The notes under the pieces were generated by a model. That model did no database searches, had not been told where the DNA came from, and was given only the letters and a program-made list of their open reading frames with translations. From Alteromonas gilva (GTDB taxonomy: Bacteria > Pseudomonadota > Gammaproteobacteria > Enterobacterales > Alteromonadaceae), in NCBI RefSeq assembly GCF_028595265.1, contig NZ_JAQQXP010000001.1:62001-126000 (forward strand): 64,000 bases of DNA. Reading direction: 5' to 3'. Shown here piece by piece: positions 8,821 through 16,755 of the stretch (position 1 is its first letter; the number at the start of each line of letters is the position of its first letter). Made by a program: the position numbers and the translations under genes.

Positions 8821-10086
8821 ATGAGCGAGCAAATAAATAAAGCCTGGCTGCAGCGACTCAAAGATGAAAGCTGGGAGGCCGAACTGTTAGTTGCTGCCAT
8901 CAGCATTTATGGCACCCTGCAGTTGTTTACCTTTGTAGAATGGGTAACCAACCTGTTTATTAGCCTGTTGCCGCCCTCATTTTACCTGGTGGCTTACTTT
9001 GTTGTATTCACGGCTTTATTGGCCATCAGTATACTATCTTCGATGTTTATTATTCACTTTATGCTGCGAGCTTACTGGGTAGGTCTGGTGGGGCTTAACT
9101 CGGTATTTTCCGGCTACAGTTTTGAAGAATCAAACGCATCAAAAATCTATATTGAAAAGCTGGCAGCGCGATTGCCAGAACTGGATGAGAGCATCGATAA
9201 AGCGGATCGCTTATGCAGCGTGATTTTTTCAGCGGCGTTTGGCTTTTTAATGGCTTATGGATGGATGTTTTTTAGCAGCGCAATTTATATTTTAATTGCT
9301 AACCTGCTCTCTGACTATGTGTCTGGCCTCGTGCTGTTAATTCCAGTGATGCTGTTTGTCGTGCTAGCTGTTGCCCAGATGATTCTTATGGCGCTGAGTA
9401 ATTTAGCAAAATATAAAAATCACCAGAGGCTGCAAACCACTTACTATAAAGTGTCTATGCTGGTTTCTGTGTTGAGTTTTGGGCCTTTATACAAAGCCAT
9501 TCTGCAAATTAGTGCTATTTTTGGCTCTAATTTTAAAAAAGACAAAGCCCTGGTTTACCTGGTGTTAGTTTTTGTTGCCTGTGGCTTTTGCTTTGCGGCG
9601 GTTAAGCTGGTATCAACCAATGTGCCCTACCTGATTAACCACAAGGCGTTTTACAATTCAACCCTGGCAGAGCCGCGCTATTATCGCAGTCAGTCGAATA
9701 ACGACACCTTCTTACTCGCCCCACAGCTAGGCAGTGATGTGATCAAAACGCCGTTAATAGAAGTGTTTATTCCGGTGTTTAGTCATGAGCGCTCAGTTCA
9801 CAAAAGAAAATGCGAGGCCTATAAAAGCCTTTATGAACCGGACCGCCAGGCGCGCAGGCAGGCAACGCTTGAGTGTTATACCCAGTACCATGAGATTTTT
9901 ATAAACGGCGAAGCGGCCCAGTTTGACGTAATAAAATCAGAGCACCAGCATACAGGCCAGTCCGGTGTTACCGCGTATGTAAAACTCAATAATTCAATAG
10001 GAAATGGCTTTCATCGTATAGAAATACGCAAAACGATCTTCGATGAGCCCCAGTCGTGGTCTATACCGTTTTATTTGCTTTATTAG
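8821..10086 (+). CDS. Polytopic inner-membrane protein of unknown function
   Basis: A 421-residue protein that I do not recognise. The N-terminal two thirds has about seven hydrophobic segments (near residues 22-46, 54-83, 130-160, 165-198, 212-236 and 243-266). The rest is a soluble C-terminal part of about 150 residues with SHERSVHKRKCEAYKSLYEPD and a possible beta-rich end (GVTAYVKLNNSIGNGFHRIEIRKTIF). It begins 4 bases after the LysR gene, so translation may be coupled. No transporter motif was seen. Confidence 0.7.
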   Translation: MSEQINKAWLQRLKDESWEAELLVAAISIYGTLQLFTFVEWVTNLFISLLPPSFYLVAYFVVFTALLAISILSSMFIIHFMLRAYWVGLVGLNSVFSGYSFEESNASKIYIEKLAARLPELDESIDKADRLCSVIFSAAFGFLMAYGWMFFSSAIYILIANLLSDYVSGLVLLIPVMLFVVLAVAQMILMALSNLAKYKNHQRLQTTYYKVSMLVSVLSFGPLYKAILQISAIFGSNFKKDKALVYLVLVFVACGFCFAAVKLVSTNVPYLINHKAFYNSTLAEPRYYRSQSNNDTFLLAPQLGSDVIKTPLIEVFIPVFSHERSVHKRKCEAYKSLYEPDRQARRQATLECYTQYHEIFINGEAAQFDVIKSEHQHTGQSGVTAYVKLNNSIGNGFHRIEIRKTIFDEPQSWSIPFYLLY

Positions 10087-10441
10087 GCTGAGTTTTGAAG
10101 TGTTCGAACCCTGATTAAAAAGTCATCCGTGGCTTATATCTTATTATTTGAGATGGTGTTTTTGTTAGTGGAGCGCGGACATTTTTGAATATTCTATGCG
10201 ACAGGGATTAGTCTGCTGAAAAGCTCGCTGTCCACCTCCTCCTTAATGGGACATTTCTAAATGAGGTTTTCCAGTTTTGTTCGATAAGCGACTCGCACAT
10301 TCACCCCAAATCAAATAAGGTATATGGGGTGGAATGGCGGCTTATGACGAACTACTCAATATTCTGGATCTTCTTGTTTAATTTGTTTTTAATTCTTTAA
10401 AAGCATATGTTTTATAATATTTATTTTGTTTTTTTTACCAT
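10087..10441. other. Gene-poor intergenic stretch
   Basis: About 355 bases without a supported gene. It has two short similar words (GGACATTT at about 10168 and 10248), a possible trace of decayed mobile DNA, but no inverted repeats, transposase fragment or clear promoter that I can support. It forms the left edge of the accessory stretch that holds the repeat lipoprotein and HipBA. Confidence 0.4.
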
Positions 10442-11308
10442 TTATGTAACCGTTATTGCTTCACCAGCTTCACCAGCTTCACCAGCTTCACCAGCTTCAC
10501 CAGCTTCACCAGCTTCACCAGCTTCACCAGCTTCACCAGCTTCACCAGCTTCACCAGCTTCACCAGCTTCACCAGCTTCATCAGCTTCATCAGCCTGTCC
10601 TGGATTACGAGATTCGAAACCCTGAATACTCCTATTCAGACTTTCATCTAAAATCGCGTGCATTCCAGTGAAGGTGCAAGGGTAAACATATTCATTGAGA
10701 TATTGAATAACATCTGAGACATGCTCGAATGAGTTATTTTTGTCAACTTCAGCTTTGAAGTCTTTTTGTTTTTCTCTGACAAGCTTTTCAATTAACCCTA
10801 AGTCCGGAGTAACTAAGAACGCTGAATTGTATGCATCGAAAGCAGATTCAGCACTACTGAAAAGCGCTCCAGTTCCACCGACTACGGCTGAATTAACGTC
10901 TCCCAACCCCATCAAACCTGTTATAAAGCCACCAGCAATATTTGTCTGACTTTTAGCATGGTCTCGAAATGACTTGGTTCGCGCAACCCTGCGGAAAAAA
11001 TCGCTGCATAACGTGCGAGCGTAAACTGTCCCTTCTTTCCAAAGAAGCCTATTAATACGCTGCTGGCTTCCCGATGGGAGATTGGTCAATTTCATTGAAT
11101 TATCAGTGACTGTATAACCTGCTGACGTCAGTGCTTTAGAGTATGTCGCCCAATATCTGTCATTTGTAGAGTTAATCATTTTTCCGGCAGCGAAAGAGTT
11201 GTCTCCTTTGATAGTAGGATCTTCTACTGAATAGGGAGTCTGATAATTTGGACCAAAAGCGCAAGCATTTAGTACTGTACTGGCAATAAGTATAAAAACT
11301 CTTTTCAT
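10442..11308 (-). CDS. Putative lipoprotein with C-terminal Gly-Glu-Ala repeat tail
   Basis: A 288-residue predicted lipoprotein. The ATG at 11308 has AGGGA upstream and starts MKRVFILIASTVLNAC, a signal peptide with lipobox LNAC; an upstream in-frame start is less likely. The globular part contains a glycine-rich hydrophobic stretch (NIAGGFITGLMGLGDVNSAVVGG) that may be a membrane or amphipathic segment. It ends in two Asp-Glu-Ala and thirteen Gly-Glu-Ala triplets followed by ITVT. The tail is encoded by a 9-bp tandem repeat, so its length can change without frameshift. No family is recognised. It lies in an accessory neighbourhood next to HipBA. Confidence 0.65.
   Translation of the reverse strand: MKRVFILIASTVLNACAFGPNYQTPYSVEDPTIKGDNSFAAGKMINSTNDRYWATYSKALTSAGYTVTDNSMKLTNLPSGSQQRINRLLWKEGTVYARTLCSDFFRRVARTKSFRDHAKSQTNIAGGFITGLMGLGDVNSAVVGGTGALFSSAESAFDAYNSAFLVTPDLGLIEKLVREKQKDFKAEVDKNNSFEHVSDVIQYLNEYVYPCTFTGMHAILDESLNRSIQGFESRNPGQADEADEAGEAGEAGEAGEAGEAGEAGEAGEAGEAGEAGEAGEAGEAITVT
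10458..10592. repeat. 9-bp tandem repeat, 15 units
   Basis: Thirteen perfect consecutive copies of GCTTCACCA (10458-10574) are followed by two copies of GCTTCATCA (10575-10592). The array encodes the acidic Gly-Glu-Ala tail of the minus-strand lipoprotein. The unit has no stop codon in the frames that produce Ala-Ser-Pro and Leu-His-Gln on the plus strand, which creates spurious plus-strand ORFs. Perfect identity of units suggests recent expansion by slippage. Confidence 0.97.
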
Positions 11309-11440
11309 TCTAAGTCCCTTTAAGAATTGTATGAATTTTATACAGAAGTATTTCTTGGAATTCAACTACTGAATTTCTAGGGGAAGTGGACAGTACCTTC
11401 TATTGATAAACGTTGACAAGCTAAAGCGTTTATCTCAGAT

Positions 11441-12775
11441 TTATACCGTGGTAGAGGGAATATCTGCCGCCTGTGCTTTTAAATATTCTGCTCTCGCGAA
11501 AATGTTGTCACGTAATGCCTCAAAATACGCAATGTCCTTGATCGTAACATACGCTTGTTCTTTCAGGTCGTTGATAAAAACATTACCAGACAGTTGGTTC
11601 AGTACTCTATCTGCGAGTCCAACTAATAGTCTCGATAATAGCCTTTTGTCAATGTTGCAGTTTTCCGCAAAGTCAGCCAGTTGATAGGCGTGAATGTCCT
11701 CTGGCTCAAATTCATCGCCCATCGCCATAGCTAACACATGCTTAAACTGCGGGAACATGGCGATATTCACCAGATCATAAGCAGGCGTAAATCGCGAATT
11801 GTGTTTATCGAAATACAACGAGACATTTTTGCCATGACTGTCGTAGTTGCTGATCATTAGATTGAATAATTGCCAGTGGATCAGCCATTGGGTGCTTTCA
11901 ACGGGTGAAGACATGCCCTGGCAAAATACAAATAGTCTTTCTAAACTGGCCCCATCCCGAATGTGCTGAACGTCGCGGCCATCACCAAGGTTGCGTTCGT
12001 ATTTGTGATCTCTTGATAAGTTGAGGGCCTGGCAACCATCGATCACGTGACGCCTCAACACTTTGTTATCGTCACTTATATATTTGCGGTCAAATCGTTT
12101 GACGATAAGTGCCGGGTGAGGGCCAAAACGTCTAAACGTCACATCGGCGGTAGGTAGTCCAATGGCTTTTGATAGCTTCATACAGAAGAATTCATTTAAA
12201 ACCAGATTGGGGCAGTTTTTCTTTTCAAACTTGAGGATATGGGTGGAGCACAATGAGCCGCCGCCAAAGCCAATGTTCCCTGCTGCATCTATAAAAACAT
12301 TTAGCTTGTCTTGCACACCCGCTACGCTGAGCCGTGGCTTACCATCCCATGTCAGCAGGCCGAACTCTTCCCTGTTATCGAGCCTTTCAATGAGCTCTGC
12401 ATCTTCAAGCGCTCTAAAAACGGGTTGTGTGCCCTTTTCCTGACTTTCTTGTGCCGGTTTAAAGGTCACCGCCCCGGCTAAATCGTTGCCAATTGCACGC
12501 ACTTGTGAATACACGTTTTTTTCTGACACACCGAGGTTTTCAGCCAGTAGTTTGCGTGCTTCTCCCTCTGGTAAGGCGTTATCAAGGTAGTTGTAGGCAA
12601 CCTCTGGCGTATGTCGGTTGTTGAGTGGCAAATGGGGCGAAATGGCAAAGCCGTTTTGCTGCCATTGTGGCGAATAGCTTAGTTTTAACTGGTTGGTGAT
12701 GCTATCCAGAGCCAATGTGCCGATAACATCATCACCGTAGCTTACATTCAGTTGGTATGCATGGGTGTTCGCCAT
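11441..12775 (-). CDS. hipA: HipA-family serine/threonine kinase toxin
   Basis: A 444-residue toxin kinase of a type II toxin-antitoxin pair, close to the usual HipA length of about 440. HipA kinases phosphorylate aminoacyl-tRNA synthetases in characterised members and induce growth arrest; the target here is unknown. Visible parts are the N-terminal couple_HipA domain (LPLNNRHTPEVAYNYLDNALPEGEARKLLA), the SVAGVQDKL nucleotide-binding loop (about 150-160), the ALIVKRFDR strand and the catalytic-type loop ISNYDSHGKNVSLY with following AYDLVN. The stop of hipB lies 3 bases before this start, so the operon is hipB-hipA. Confidence 0.9.
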   Translation of the reverse strand: MANTHAYQLNVSYGDDVIGTLALDSITNQLKLSYSPQWQQNGFAISPHLPLNNRHTPEVAYNYLDNALPEGEARKLLAENLGVSEKNVYSQVRAIGNDLAGAVTFKPAQESQEKGTQPVFRALEDAELIERLDNREEFGLLTWDGKPRLSVAGVQDKLNVFIDAAGNIGFGGGSLCSTHILKFEKKNCPNLVLNEFFCMKLSKAIGLPTADVTFRRFGPHPALIVKRFDRKYISDDNKVLRRHVIDGCQALNLSRDHKYERNLGDGRDVQHIRDGASLERLFVFCQGMSSPVESTQWLIHWQLFNLMISNYDSHGKNVSLYFDKHNSRFTPAYDLVNIAMFPQFKHVLAMAMGDEFEPEDIHAYQLADFAENCNIDKRLLSRLLVGLADRVLNQLSGNVFINDLKEQAYVTIKDIAYFEALRDNIFARAEYLKAQAADIPSTTV

Positions 12776-12778
12776 CGG

Positions 12779-13066
12779 TTAAATCCATTCCTCGTCTGAT
12801 GAGGAGTTTGCTGTCGGTGTTAGCGCTTTTGATGTCAGCTTGATACCCAACCCATTCAGAACAGAAAAAACCGCAGCTAAGGTACAATTCGCATTACCGT
12901 TTTCAATACGTGACAAGGTGTTAATGCCGATTCCACACAGCGCTGCGCAGTCGGATAGTTTAATACCGAGTTCTGTGCGCTTGGCTTTGATCAGTTGCCC
13001 AAGTATCACTGCGCTATCGATAAAGTCCGTACTTGGCATGTCTGAAGCAGTTACTTTCTTGGCCAT
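12779..13066 (-). CDS. hipB: HipB-like XRE-family antitoxin and autorepressor
   Basis: A 95-residue helix-turn-helix protein that would neutralise HipA and repress the operon. The frame is open up to 13147, but the ATG at 13066 (MAKKVTASDMPS) is preferred because the promoter and operator A lie just upstream of it. The HTH is at about residues 22-75 (LGQLIKAKRTELGIKLSDCA, then GIGINTLSRIENGNANCTLA). The tail TANSSSDEEWI resembles the C-terminal tails of HipB proteins, which end in a Trp and are degraded by Lon in E. coli; the degradation role here is inference. Confidence 0.85.
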   Translation of the reverse strand: MAKKVTASDMPSTDFIDSAVILGQLIKAKRTELGIKLSDCAALCGIGINTLSRIENGNANCTLAAVFSVLNGLGIKLTSKALTPTANSSSDEEWI

Positions 13067-13091
13067 GAGATTATGATTACTTGAGTATTGT

Positions 13092-13206
13092 TCACCATAA
13101 CTGGTGATTATAGAGTGGTTATGAGAAATTTCAAATATAATCACCAATAATAGTGAATTTATATGTTTTGGTATGTGAAATGTCTTATATTCACCGATAA
13201 CAGTGA
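13092..13206 (-). promoter_or_regulatory. hipBA promoter with three evenly spaced operators
   Basis: Three 16-bp sites share TCACC-N6-RGTGA: A at 13092-13107, B at 13141-13156 and C at 13191-13206, with centres 49 and 50 bp apart. On the minus strand TTGAAA (13134-13129), 16 bases, TATAAT (13112-13107) make a strong sigma-70 promoter. Operator A covers the start site, B lies just upstream of the -35 and C lies further upstream. HipB autorepression is known from E. coli, where the sites have a different sequence; the assignment here rests on position and repetition. Confidence 0.8.
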
Positions 13207-13221
13207 TTTATTGAGGGGTAA

Positions 13222-13248
13222 TAATAAAAAGCCGCTAATTTAAGCGGC
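13222..13248 (-). terminator. Rho-independent terminator after yicC
   Basis: GCCGCT (13231-13236) pairs with AGCGGC (13243-13248), and on the minus strand the hairpin is followed by a T-rich run. It lies about 30 bases beyond the yicC stop. Confidence 0.85.
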
Positions 13249-13278
13249 CGGGATGAAACTATTGAAATAAGCTAACCG

Positions 13279-14142
13279 TCATTCAATATTCTGAATCTGC
13301 TCGCGCATTTGTTCGATAAGCACTTTAAGCTCTACCGCCGACTGGGTAATGTCGGTACTGATGGATTTAGAGCCTAAGGTGTTCGACTCGCGGTTGAACT
13401 CCTGCATCATAAAGTCGAGTCTGCGACCACAGGCACCACCCTTTTGGAGGATTTTGCGGGTTTCGCCAACGTGTGAGTGCAGGCGATCGAGCTCTTCGGC
13501 CACATCGACTTTTTGCGCCAGTAAGATCATCTCTTGCTCTACCCGGGCGGCGTCGAGTTCTATCTGGGCTTCTTCAAAGCGGGTTTGCAGGCGCTCACGT
13601 TGCCATTGCAGAATTTCCGGCATACGCTCTGCGACTTTATTTGCCTCTGCTTCAATGGCGTCCAGGCGTTGCTCAATGAGTACTTTGAGATTGTCTCCTT
13701 CGGCACCGCGCGCGGCAATAAAGTCGTTCATGGCCTGATCCATTCCGGCCAGTAAGTCGGCCTGAATGGTATCGGTGTCGGCTTCTTCGGCGGCAATCAC
13801 GCCCGGCCAGCGCAATACATCGAGTGGGTTTACCCCGGTCGACTGGCCGTGAGACTGCACCCAATCGGCAGCGTGAAGCACCTGTTTGGCCAACTCTTCG
13901 TTGAGATTTAATTTAGTCACGGCAGCGTCGTTAGCGGTAAAGCGCAGGGCACATTCTACCTTGCCCCGTTGCAGACGCTTACGGAATCGGTCGCGCAGCA
14001 CGGGTTCCAAGCCACGAAACTGCTCTGGCAGGCGAAAGTAAGTTTCGAGATAGCGCTGGTTTACGGAGCGCACTTCCCAGACTGCTGTTCCCCATTCTTT
14101 TTTTACTTCGCAGCGTGCGAACGCCGTCATGCTATAAATCAT
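13279..14142 (-). CDS. yicC: YicC-family endoribonuclease
   Basis: A 287-residue protein, the normal YicC length. Start MIYSMTAFAR and the block WEVRSVNQRYLETYFRLPEQFR are diagnostic, as is the C-terminal GGACGRRLDFMMQEFNRESNTLGSKS followed by DITQSAVELKVLIEQMREQIQNIE. YicC acts as an endoribonuclease and promotes decay of small RNAs such as RyhB in E. coli. It is divergent from rph, a conserved arrangement in gammaproteobacteria. Codon use looks like that of core genes. Confidence 0.95.
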   Translation of the reverse strand: MIYSMTAFARCEVKKEWGTAVWEVRSVNQRYLETYFRLPEQFRGLEPVLRDRFRKRLQRGKVECALRFTANDAAVTKLNLNEELAKQVLHAADWVQSHGQSTGVNPLDVLRWPGVIAAEEADTDTIQADLLAGMDQAMNDFIAARGAEGDNLKVLIEQRLDAIEAEANKVAERMPEILQWQRERLQTRFEEAQIELDAARVEQEMILLAQKVDVAEELDRLHSHVGETRKILQKGGACGRRLDFMMQEFNRESNTLGSKSISTDITQSAVELKVLIEQMREQIQNIE

Positions 14143-14292
14143 TGTCGTATCCGTCGGGCATATTGCTGTACTTATGGCTTATTATCATACTACATTCAGC
14201 GCGGTAACCCTATGCCTTTGCATCCGCTTGCCGGGCGCTGGCTATTTATAAAGTGCAAATTGCATACAGATGTTGTGCGCTGATATTCGTCG

Positions 14293-14322
14293 TTCAACTT
14301 ATGGGGCTAAATACGGTATACT
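14293..14322 (+). promoter_or_regulatory. Candidate sigma-70 promoter of rph-pyrE-tusA
   Basis: TTCAAC at 14293-14298 and TATACT at 14317-14322 are separated by 18 bases and lie about 50 bases before the rph ATG. The -10 is near consensus; the -35 is weak. Confidence 0.5.
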
Positions 14323-14373
14323 ATCGCGGTTAATTTATCCGAACACAGATAAACCCAATTTCAGGAGAACACC

Positions 14374-15087
14374 ATGCGCCCAAGTGGCCGAACTGCCAGC
14401 CAAATCCGCCCAGTCACTCTTACCCGTAACTATACTTGTCATGCAGAGGGTTCTGTACTGGTTGAGTTTGGTAACACCAAAGTATTGTGCAACGCTTCTG
14501 TCGAAGAAGGTGTACCGCGCTTTATGAAAGGCCAGGGTAAAGGGTGGATCACTGCCGAATACAGCATGCTGCCTCGTGCTACGCATACCCGCTCGCAGCG
14601 CGAAGCGGCGCGTGGCAAGCAAGGCGGTCGTACGCTGGAAATTCAGCGTTTAATTGCGCGTTCATTGCGCGCTGCGGTTGATCTTAAATTATTAGGCGAA
14701 AACACCATTACCTTTGATTGCGATGTGATCCAGGCTGACGGTGGCACGCGCACGGCGTCAATCACCGGTGCCTGCGTGGCGCTGGTGGATGCCCTCACGT
14801 ATATGCGCAGCAAAGGCATTATTAAAGCCAACCCGCTTAAGCATATGATTGCGGCCTTGTCGGTGGGTATTTACGAAGGTCTGCCCGTTGCCGATCTGGA
14901 ATATACCGAAGACTCTGTTGCCGAAACGGACATGAACGTGGTGATGACCGAAACCGGCAAACTCATCGAAGTACAGGGCACAGCCGAAGGCGAACCCTTC
15001 TCGTTTGAAGAGCTACAGGAACTGCTGGATATTGCCAAGCATGGCCTGCGCGAACTGTTTGATATTCAAAAAGCGGCCCTGGCTTAA
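14374..15087 (+). CDS. rph: Ribonuclease PH
   Basis: A 237-residue phosphorolytic 3'-5' exoribonuclease that trims tRNA 3' ends (usual length 238). Recognised by MRPSGRTASQIRPVTLTRNY, EEGVPRFMKGQGKGWITAEY, MLPRATHTRSQREAARGKQG, GGRTLEIQRLIARSLRAAVD and the phosphate-binding region CDVIQADGGTRTASITGACV. It starts at ATG after AGGAGA. Active as a hexamer in the cytoplasm. pyrE follows 14 bases later; rph-pyrE linkage is conserved, and in E. coli K-12 a defect in rph is known to be polar on pyrE. Confidence 0.98.
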   Translation: MRPSGRTASQIRPVTLTRNYTCHAEGSVLVEFGNTKVLCNASVEEGVPRFMKGQGKGWITAEYSMLPRATHTRSQREAARGKQGGRTLEIQRLIARSLRAAVDLKLLGENTITFDCDVIQADGGTRTASITGACVALVDALTYMRSKGIIKANPLKHMIAALSVGIYEGLPVADLEYTEDSVAETDMNVVMTETGKLIEVQGTAEGEPFSFEELQELLDIAKHGLRELFDIQKAALA

Positions 15088-15101
15088 ATTCTGGAGACGA
15101 C

Positions 15102-15743
15102 ATGAAAGCATTCCAACAAGCATTTATTGAGTTCGCGATTGCCCGTGGCGTTTTAAAATTTGGCGAGTTCACACTTAAATCAGGCCGTACAAGCCCGTAT
15201 TTTTTTAATGCTGGCTTATTTAACCGTGGCGGCGATTTAGCCAGGCTGGGCCGCTATTATGCCGATGCGTTAACCGATGCTGGCATTGAGTTTGACGTGT
15301 TATTTGGCCCCGCCTATAAAGGCATTCCTATTGCCACCACAACGGCTGTTGCGCTGGCTGATCATCATGATATGGACGTGCCTTATTGCTTTAACCGCAA
15401 AGAGGCCAAAGCCCACGGTGAAGGCGGCAATCTGGTCGGGAGTCCGTTAACCGGAAAGGTTATGCTGGTGGATGACGTGATCACAGCGGGTACTGCAATT
15501 CGTGAATCCATGGGGCTTATTGAGGCCAACCAGGCATCGTTAGCCGGTGTCCTCATTGCCCTGGACCGTCAGGAGCGCGGCACCGGTGAGCTATCGGCAA
15601 TTCAGGAAGTCGAGCGCGACTACAATACGCGTGTTGTGTCTATTGTAACGCTCAACGATGTGGTGACCTACCTGCGCTCAGCCGGTGGTTATGACGACGC
15701 AATTGCTGCCATTGAGCAATACCGAAAAAGCTATGGCATCTGA
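15102..15743 (+). CDS. pyrE: Orotate phosphoribosyltransferase
   Basis: A 213-residue enzyme (E. coli 213) that joins orotate and PRPP to give OMP in pyrimidine synthesis. Visible motifs are LKFGEFTLKSGRTSPYFFNA, the GPAYKGIPIA block, the flexible loop NRKEAKAHGEGGNLVG, and the PRPP motif VMLVDDVITAGTAIRES (about 122-138). GGAGA precedes the ATG. The last 11 bases overlap the start of tusA in another frame. Confidence 0.98.
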   Translation: MKAFQQAFIEFAIARGVLKFGEFTLKSGRTSPYFFNAGLFNRGGDLARLGRYYADALTDAGIEFDVLFGPAYKGIPIATTTAVALADHHDMDVPYCFNRKEAKAHGEGGNLVGSPLTGKVMLVDDVITAGTAIRESMGLIEANQASLAGVLIALDRQERGTGELSAIQEVERDYNTRVVSIVTLNDVVTYLRSAGGYDDAIAAIEQYRKSYGI

Positions 15744-15990
15744 TTCATCCATTAACTTCGACAGTGCCGATCAGCAACTCGACGCTCTGGGTTTGCGTTG
15801 CCCGGAGCCGGTAATGATGGTGCGCCTGCAAATGCGCAAGCTTGAAGACGGCCAGACGCTGTGTATTACTGCTGACGATCCGGCAACAGTGAGGGATATC
15901 CCGAGCTTTTGCCGGTTTATGCAACATACCCTGGTGGCCGCCAGCACCGACTCGACGCCCTACCGCTACCTGGTAAAAAAAGGCCTTTAG
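15733..15990 (+). CDS. tusA: Sulfurtransferase TusA
   Basis: An 85-residue sulfur carrier that relays sulfur from IscS to the TusBCD complex for tRNA 2-thiouridine. The family core LDALGLRCPEPVMMVRLQMRKL contains the acceptor Cys in CPEP, and TADDPATVRDIPSFCRFMQH is also typical. The ATG at 15733 is chosen because it gives the normal N-terminus; the frame is open further back inside pyrE but those residues are not part of the family. The start overlaps the pyrE end by 11 bases, so translational coupling is likely. Confidence 0.93.
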   Translation: MASDSSINFDSADQQLDALGLRCPEPVMMVRLQMRKLEDGQTLCITADDPATVRDIPSFCRFMQHTLVAASTDSTPYRYLVKKGL

Positions 15991-16002
15991 CGCAACGCCA
16001 AA

Positions 16003-16173
16003 CTAACGTTCTGACAGTGCCTGCAAAAGTAATTGTTGCAGGCATTGTTTGTGCGCCAGCGACGTACCATGCACATCGCTAAGATGTATTTGCTGGCCTT
16101 GTAACAGCTGTTTCAGCACACTTACCCGCACGTTTACGCTGACAAATTCAGGTTGTGCATGATCCCTTTTCAT
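16003..16173 (-). CDS. Small conserved-looking protein of unknown function, second gene of a Fur-type operon
   Basis: A 56-residue protein, MKRDHAQPEFVSVNVRVSVL at its start and LLLQALSER at its end. GAGGAG lies 8-9 bases before the ATG, which strongly supports translation. It starts 18 bases after the stop of the 149-residue gene upstream, so both belong to one operon under the Fur-type promoter at 16680-16708. No family is recognised; it does not look like HemP or Bfd. It is predicted soluble, with a Gln/Leu-rich helical C-terminus and a single Cys. Confidence 0.7.
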   Translation of the reverse strand: MKRDHAQPEFVSVNVRVSVLKQLLQGQQIHLSDVHGTSLAHKQCLQQLLLQALSER

Positions 16174-16191
16174 ACCCGAAGTCTCCTCACA

Positions 16192-16641
16192 CTAATGCAT
16201 TAGCACAGATTGCTGTAATACGCTGTTGCAACGCAGCCACTCTTTAAGCTGGCTGATCGTGTCGAGTAGTTTGGGTTCGCTGGCATACAGCGGCAGCAGC
16301 GCTGAAAGTTGCTGCTGGGTATCGGCAAGTACACTGTGATGCGCCGCGCTTTCAGGCTCTGGCTGTTGTTCGCAGCATTGTTGATGAGCCATTGCTGCGG
16401 CCGCAAATATCACTAAATCCTGATAGTGCTCGGCACTATGATTATCGGGTCGACGTAACGAAAACAATATTGACTGGGCTATTTCCCATACCAGCCGGTA
16501 CAAATTAGTTGCCTGACGAATATCACCTTTACGTCGCGACGCGAGCGCTTCAGCTTTAAGTGTCTGGCGCTTAATGCGTGCCTGTTCAGGATGCAGTTGC
16601 AGCCATTTTCGGTAAACCGGACAGAGAACGGATGATTGCAT
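16192..16641 (-). CDS. Unknown cytoplasmic protein, first gene of a Fur-type operon
   Basis: A 149-residue, mostly helical, Gln/Ala-rich protein without signal peptide or membrane segment. AAGGAG nine bases before the ATG supports the start at 16641. It contains five Cys including a vicinal pair (QQCCEQQ, near residue 90) and CPVYRKWLQLHPEQARIKRQ at the N-terminus. I do not recognise the family. The near-perfect Fur box over its promoter predicts expression under iron limitation. Confidence 0.7.
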   Translation of the reverse strand: MQSSVLCPVYRKWLQLHPEQARIKRQTLKAEALASRRKGDIRQATNLYRLVWEIAQSILFSLRRPDNHSAEHYQDLVIFAAAAMAHQQCCEQQPEPESAAHHSVLADTQQQLSALLPLYASEPKLLDTISQLKEWLRCNSVLQQSVLMH

Positions 16642-16679
16642 GGCGGTATTCTCCTTGCGTTAGTAGATGTGACGTTACT

Positions 16680-16708
16680 AAATTAATGCAAATGAGAATT
16701 ATTATCAA
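16680..16708 (-). promoter_or_regulatory. Fur-regulated promoter
   Basis: The Fur box TGAGAATTATTATCA at 16693-16707 matches the 7-1-7 consensus TGATAATNATTATCA at all but one position. On the minus strand TTGATA (16708-16703), 17 bases and TAATTT (16685-16680) form a plausible promoter, so the box overlaps the -35 and spacer, the usual repressing position. The start codon lies 39 bases downstream of the -10. Confidence 0.85.
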
Positions 16709-16755
16709 CAATGTTTGGTGGATTTTTGTGCCGTTATGTTACCGGGGTAGCAAAT

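Noticed and set aside
10458..10592. CRISPR-like array
   Set aside because: Units are 9 bp and directly adjacent with no spacers, and there are no cas genes nearby.
10407..10671. Plus-strand ORFs with Ala-Ser-Pro and Leu-His-Gln repeats
   Set aside because: They come from the 9-bp repeat lacking stops in those frames; the minus-strand frame has a lipoprotein signal, a ribosome binding site and a globular domain.
16003..16173. HemP or Bfd identity for the 56-residue Fur-linked protein
   Set aside because: The HemP end motif and the four Bfd cysteines are absent.
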